Of a stretch of 64,000 nt of DNA, positions 62,370 to 64,000 are shown in pieces (the stretch's first letter is position 1; every line of letters begins with the position of its first letter). A program made the position numbers and the translations under genes. Source of the DNA: Caldisericota bacterium (GTDB lineage: Bacteria > Caldisericota > JANLFM01); NCBI GenBank assembly GCA_024655965.1, contig JANLFL010000003.1:186001-250000 (forward strand). Direction: 5' to 3'. A model generated the notes under the pieces. That model did not search any database. It was not told the DNA's origin and saw only the letters and a program-made list of their open reading frames with translations.

Positions 62370-63400
62370 TTAACCTCGCCTTTTATGAGACCGGAGAAAA
62401 TGGAATTTGAAAAAACCAAAAGGAATATTATCAAGTGAACAGGGAAAAGGAAGAGCAAGATTGGGTGGAAATTTCCCAGCACCCTGCCCAATACCAGAAA
62501 TGAAAGCCCGAAAATTATCCCGAATAAATAATGTTTTGAGAGGTTTATGGTAACGGAGACAAGGGAGGTTAAAAAGACGAAAAGAACCAGGAACTCCAGC
62601 GGGTGAATTGAAATTGCCCCCTTGGAAAAATTTTTCGACCAACCCAAAAATAGGTCTCTAAACCCATTTCCGTACATCCGAAAGGACAGGTCTTTTCTAC
62701 CCAAAAAATTCCTAACCTTTATTCCCTGCTTGCGCAGGACTTTCCCCAGGGCCAAATCCTCGGCAATTTCGTGAAGGACATTTTTATGCCCCCCGGTTTC
62801 TTCATAGGTTTTCCTGTCGATCAAGATGCAGGGTCCAAATAACCCCCGGGGAGAAATCAGCCTGTGCAAAAATGAGCTGCTGTTAAGAGCCATGGCTCCG
62901 ATCAGGTTAAACATAAAGGAAAAATTTTCCCAAAAGCCCCCAATTTGGTGATAAGGCCAGACGCTTAAAACCCCCTTTTCTTTCTCGTAGGTATAGACCA
63001 ATTTTTCCAGGGTTTTTTCTTTTAATCTTACATCCGCATCCAGGAAAATTATCAGTTCTCCTCTCGAAGCTTCCCATCCTTTTAGGCAGGCGAACGATTT
63101 TCCCACCACTTCTTCGGGCTTGTCGTCGATTTTTACCACCTTTGCCCCAAAGGATTCAGCCACTTCCGCCGTTTTGTCGGAGGATTCATCGTCAACCACA
63201 ATTATTTCGAAGGGTTTAAAAGTCTGGCTATGTAAGCATTTAATTAAACCGGGAAGGTTCTTTTCTTCGTTTCGCGCAGGGATTACAACAGAGACCTTAT
63301 GCTGGTTTTTTGGTTTTCCCTTCTTCAGGGTCTGAAATGGGAAAAAGGAAAGAAGTCCAAAAACAAATCCGGCAATATATAAGGCTACGTTGTAATCCAT
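62339..63400 (-). CDS. Family 2 glycosyltransferase, membrane-bound (CrtQ/CruC-like)
   Basis: A 353-residue GT2 enzyme. One N-terminal helix (YNVALYIAGFVFGLLSFFPF), then the GT-A domain with VSVVIPARNEEKNLPGLI, IIVVDDESSDKT and the metal-binding FLDADVRLK, and the later HEIAEDLALGKVLRKQG, then three C-terminal helices. The closest type is the group glycosylating carotenoids or lipids at the membrane. Stop overlaps the PlsY paralog, so they form an operon. No carotenoid genes are in view. Confidence 0.86.
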   Translation of the reverse strand: MDYNVALYIAGFVFGLLSFFPFQTLKKGKPKNQHKVSVVIPARNEEKNLPGLIKCLHSQTFKPFEIIVVDDESSDKTAEVAESFGAKVVKIDDKPEEVVGKSFACLKGWEASRGELIIFLDADVRLKEKTLEKLVYTYEKEKGVLSVWPYHQIGGFWENFSFMFNLIGAMALNSSSFLHRLISPRGLFGPCILIDRKTYEETGGHKNVLHEIAEDLALGKVLRKQGIKVRNFLGRKDLSFRMYGNGFRDLFLGWSKNFSKGAISIHPLEFLVLFVFLTSLVSVTINLSKHYLFGIIFGLSFLVLGRVLGNFHPILLFLFPVHLIIFLLVFSNSIFSGLIKGEVKWKGRKVRVR

Positions 63401-63454
63401 TAATTAATTTTAACCCCTTTTCAACCACCCGGTCACCTTAGAAGACCTGCTTTC

Positions 63455-63541
63455 TTAAGGGGGCTTCCCCAGATCCTGCAAAAGAAAACTCAATTTTTCC
63501 GCTTGTTTTTGGGAGAGACTTTTCAATTTGCCAGAAATCAT
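63455..63541 (-). CDS. Possible 28-residue small ORF
   Basis: Minus-strand ATG to TAA encoding a helix-like peptide (SGKLKSLSQKQAEKLSFLL within it). The frame is open upstream by about ten more codons. The ribosome site (AAGGGC 11 bases before) is poor. Composition looks protein-like, but the small size makes chance likely. Confidence 0.2.
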   Translation of the reverse strand: MISGKLKSLSQKQAEKLSFLLQDLGKPP

Positions 63542-63638
63542 ATCACAAATGCCCTTTGGGAAGGTTTTGGGTTTTTTGGGGGGAGGAAACTAATTAGAGT
63601 AGGGGAGGGAAGCCAAAAATCAACCCCAAATTGGGGTC

Positions 63639-63668
63639 TTGATTTTGCTCCTTAAAACTTATGATAAT
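63639..63668 (+). promoter_or_regulatory. Possible promoter of the Cas6-like gene
   Basis: TTGATT and GATAAT are 18 bases apart, immediately after the ACCCC/GGGGT repeat and about 120 bases before the start codon. Moderate match only. Confidence 0.4.
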
Positions 63669-63787
63669 TTATTAACCATGGGAAAAAAGGGTTTTAGGTC
63701 AATTCGAAGGATATTTTTTCAAGGCTTCGGGCTCTTCCCCTCACTTTCTTTGAAGATTAATCTTGTTCTTTTCGGAGGAAATTCCAG

Positions 63788-64000
63788 GTGTTTCAAACAG
63801 AAATATTTCGGGAAAATCTCGAAAAACTCCGTTGGGCACGCTTCAGGCTGACCTACCGGGCAAAAGAAAAAATAATTTTTCCCGAATATAAGGGTTCGAC
63901 TTTTCGGGGCCCTTTCGGGCATGCCTTTCGCCGCCTTGTCTGCACCAGATCTGAATTTCCCGCCTGTTTGCCATGCCCAATCCACTTTAATTGTCCTTAT
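63788..64000 (+). CDS. cas6: Cas6-like CRISPR RNA endonuclease, N-terminal part (runs off the window)
   Basis: This gene is absent from the ORF track because its stop lies beyond the window. From GTG 63788 the frame is open for 71 codons to the edge. The GTG follows GGAGG by nine bases. The product begins with a strand (ARFRLTYRAKEKIIFPEY), then the KGSTFRGPFGHAFRRLVC segment, followed by a cysteine-rich stretch (CLPCPIHFNC). This glycine-rich RGxFGHAxRRLVC pattern with a trailing Cys cluster is typical of the RAMP/Cas6 family that cuts pre-crRNA. The catalytic C-terminal part is unseen, so other RAMP-fold proteins remain possible. An associated CRISPR-cas locus would be expected to the right. 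Confidence 0.75.
   Translation, partial: MFQTEIFRENLEKLRWARFRLTYRAKEKIIFPEYKGSTFRGPFGHAFRRLVCTRSEFPACLPCPIHFNCPY

Larger units (their letters stand above)
63401..63787 (+). other. 387-base divergent spacer before the Cas6-like gene
   Basis: Lies between the glycosyltransferase start (-) and the Cas6-like start (+). It holds a small inverted repeat ACCCCAAATTGGGGT (63623-63637), a candidate promoter and one tiny minus ORF. No CRISPR repeat, tRNA or longer gene was seen. Confidence 0.6.

Noticed and set aside
63401-63787. CRISPR array next to the Cas6-like gene
   Set aside because: No regularly spaced direct repeat could be found in the spacer. Any array would lie beyond the window.
63639-63851. 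70-aa plus ORF at the right edge
   Set aside because: Different frame from the Cas6-like gene, no family look. It overlaps the likely promoter and leader.
63719-63985. 88-aa minus ORF at the right edge
   Set aside because: It is antisense to the Cas6-like frame, which has a ribosome site and family motifs.

Overview
The window reads as a compact chromosome segment of an anaerobic, amino-acid-fermenting bacterium from the Gram-positive/Terrabacteria side of the tree. No marker settles the phylum. The evidence is a lysine-fermentation gene set at the left edge, an infB-region gene order typical of Bacillota and relatives (rimP-nusA-ylxR-infB-DUF503-rbfA-nrnA-truB-ribF-rpsO-pnp-dut), RNase J, DUF951 next to ychF, and SLH (S-layer homology) proteins. 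Genes are tightly packed with many 1-60 base overlaps, TTG and GTG starts are common, and a few genes seem to lack any AUG/GUG/UUG start. Nearly everything up to 55 kb lies on the + strand.

Left part (1-14.6 kb): kamD (3' end only), kamE, kce and a thiolase cover steps of lysine breakdown to acetyl-CoA/butyrate-type products, with CTP synthase wedged into the same overlapping set. Then come a transaldolase, rho, thyX with an unusual C-terminal extension, tdk, DUF1385, prfA, plsY, a Sua5/TsaC protein, an orphan small protein, a BioF2-type acetyltransferase, a CDP-alcohol phosphatidyltransferase and a CofE-like protein.

Middle (14.6-34 kb): the transcription/translation block rimP to rpsO-pnp, then dut, a family 4 uracil-DNA glycosylase, RNase J, FtsK, DUF951, YchF, a zinc-ribbon membrane protein, and the rpsF-ssb-rpsR-rplI-dnaB cluster. 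RibF seems to have lost most of its riboflavin kinase domain.

34-46.7 kb: tRNA-Lys, a Zn alcohol dehydrogenase, an isoaspartyl peptidase/asparaginase, tRNA-Glu, tRNA-Gln, a GlmU cut to its uridyltransferase half, prs, rplY, pth, mfd, a tyrosine/dual-specificity phosphatase fused to MazG, an MFS protein and a membrane-anchored parvulin foldase.

46.7-55.2 kb: a complete BMP-type (nucleoside/simple sugar) ABC importer whose binding protein carries three SLH domains in place of a lipoprotein anchor, then an ABC-2 exporter pair and a GNAT protein. 55.2-59 kb: a ferredoxin-like aldo/keto reductase, the PPDK regulatory protein, an MFS permease and DUF4342. 59-64 kb is sparser: a secreted beta-propeller-SLH protein, a glycosyltransferase with a second PlsY-type acyltransferase, and, running off the right edge, the start of a Cas6-like CRISPR RNA endonuclease gene that the ORF track missed because it has no stop in the window. 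No CRISPR array, rRNA, transposase or prophage gene was seen.

All functional calls come from reading motifs and recalled family knowledge. No database search was run.
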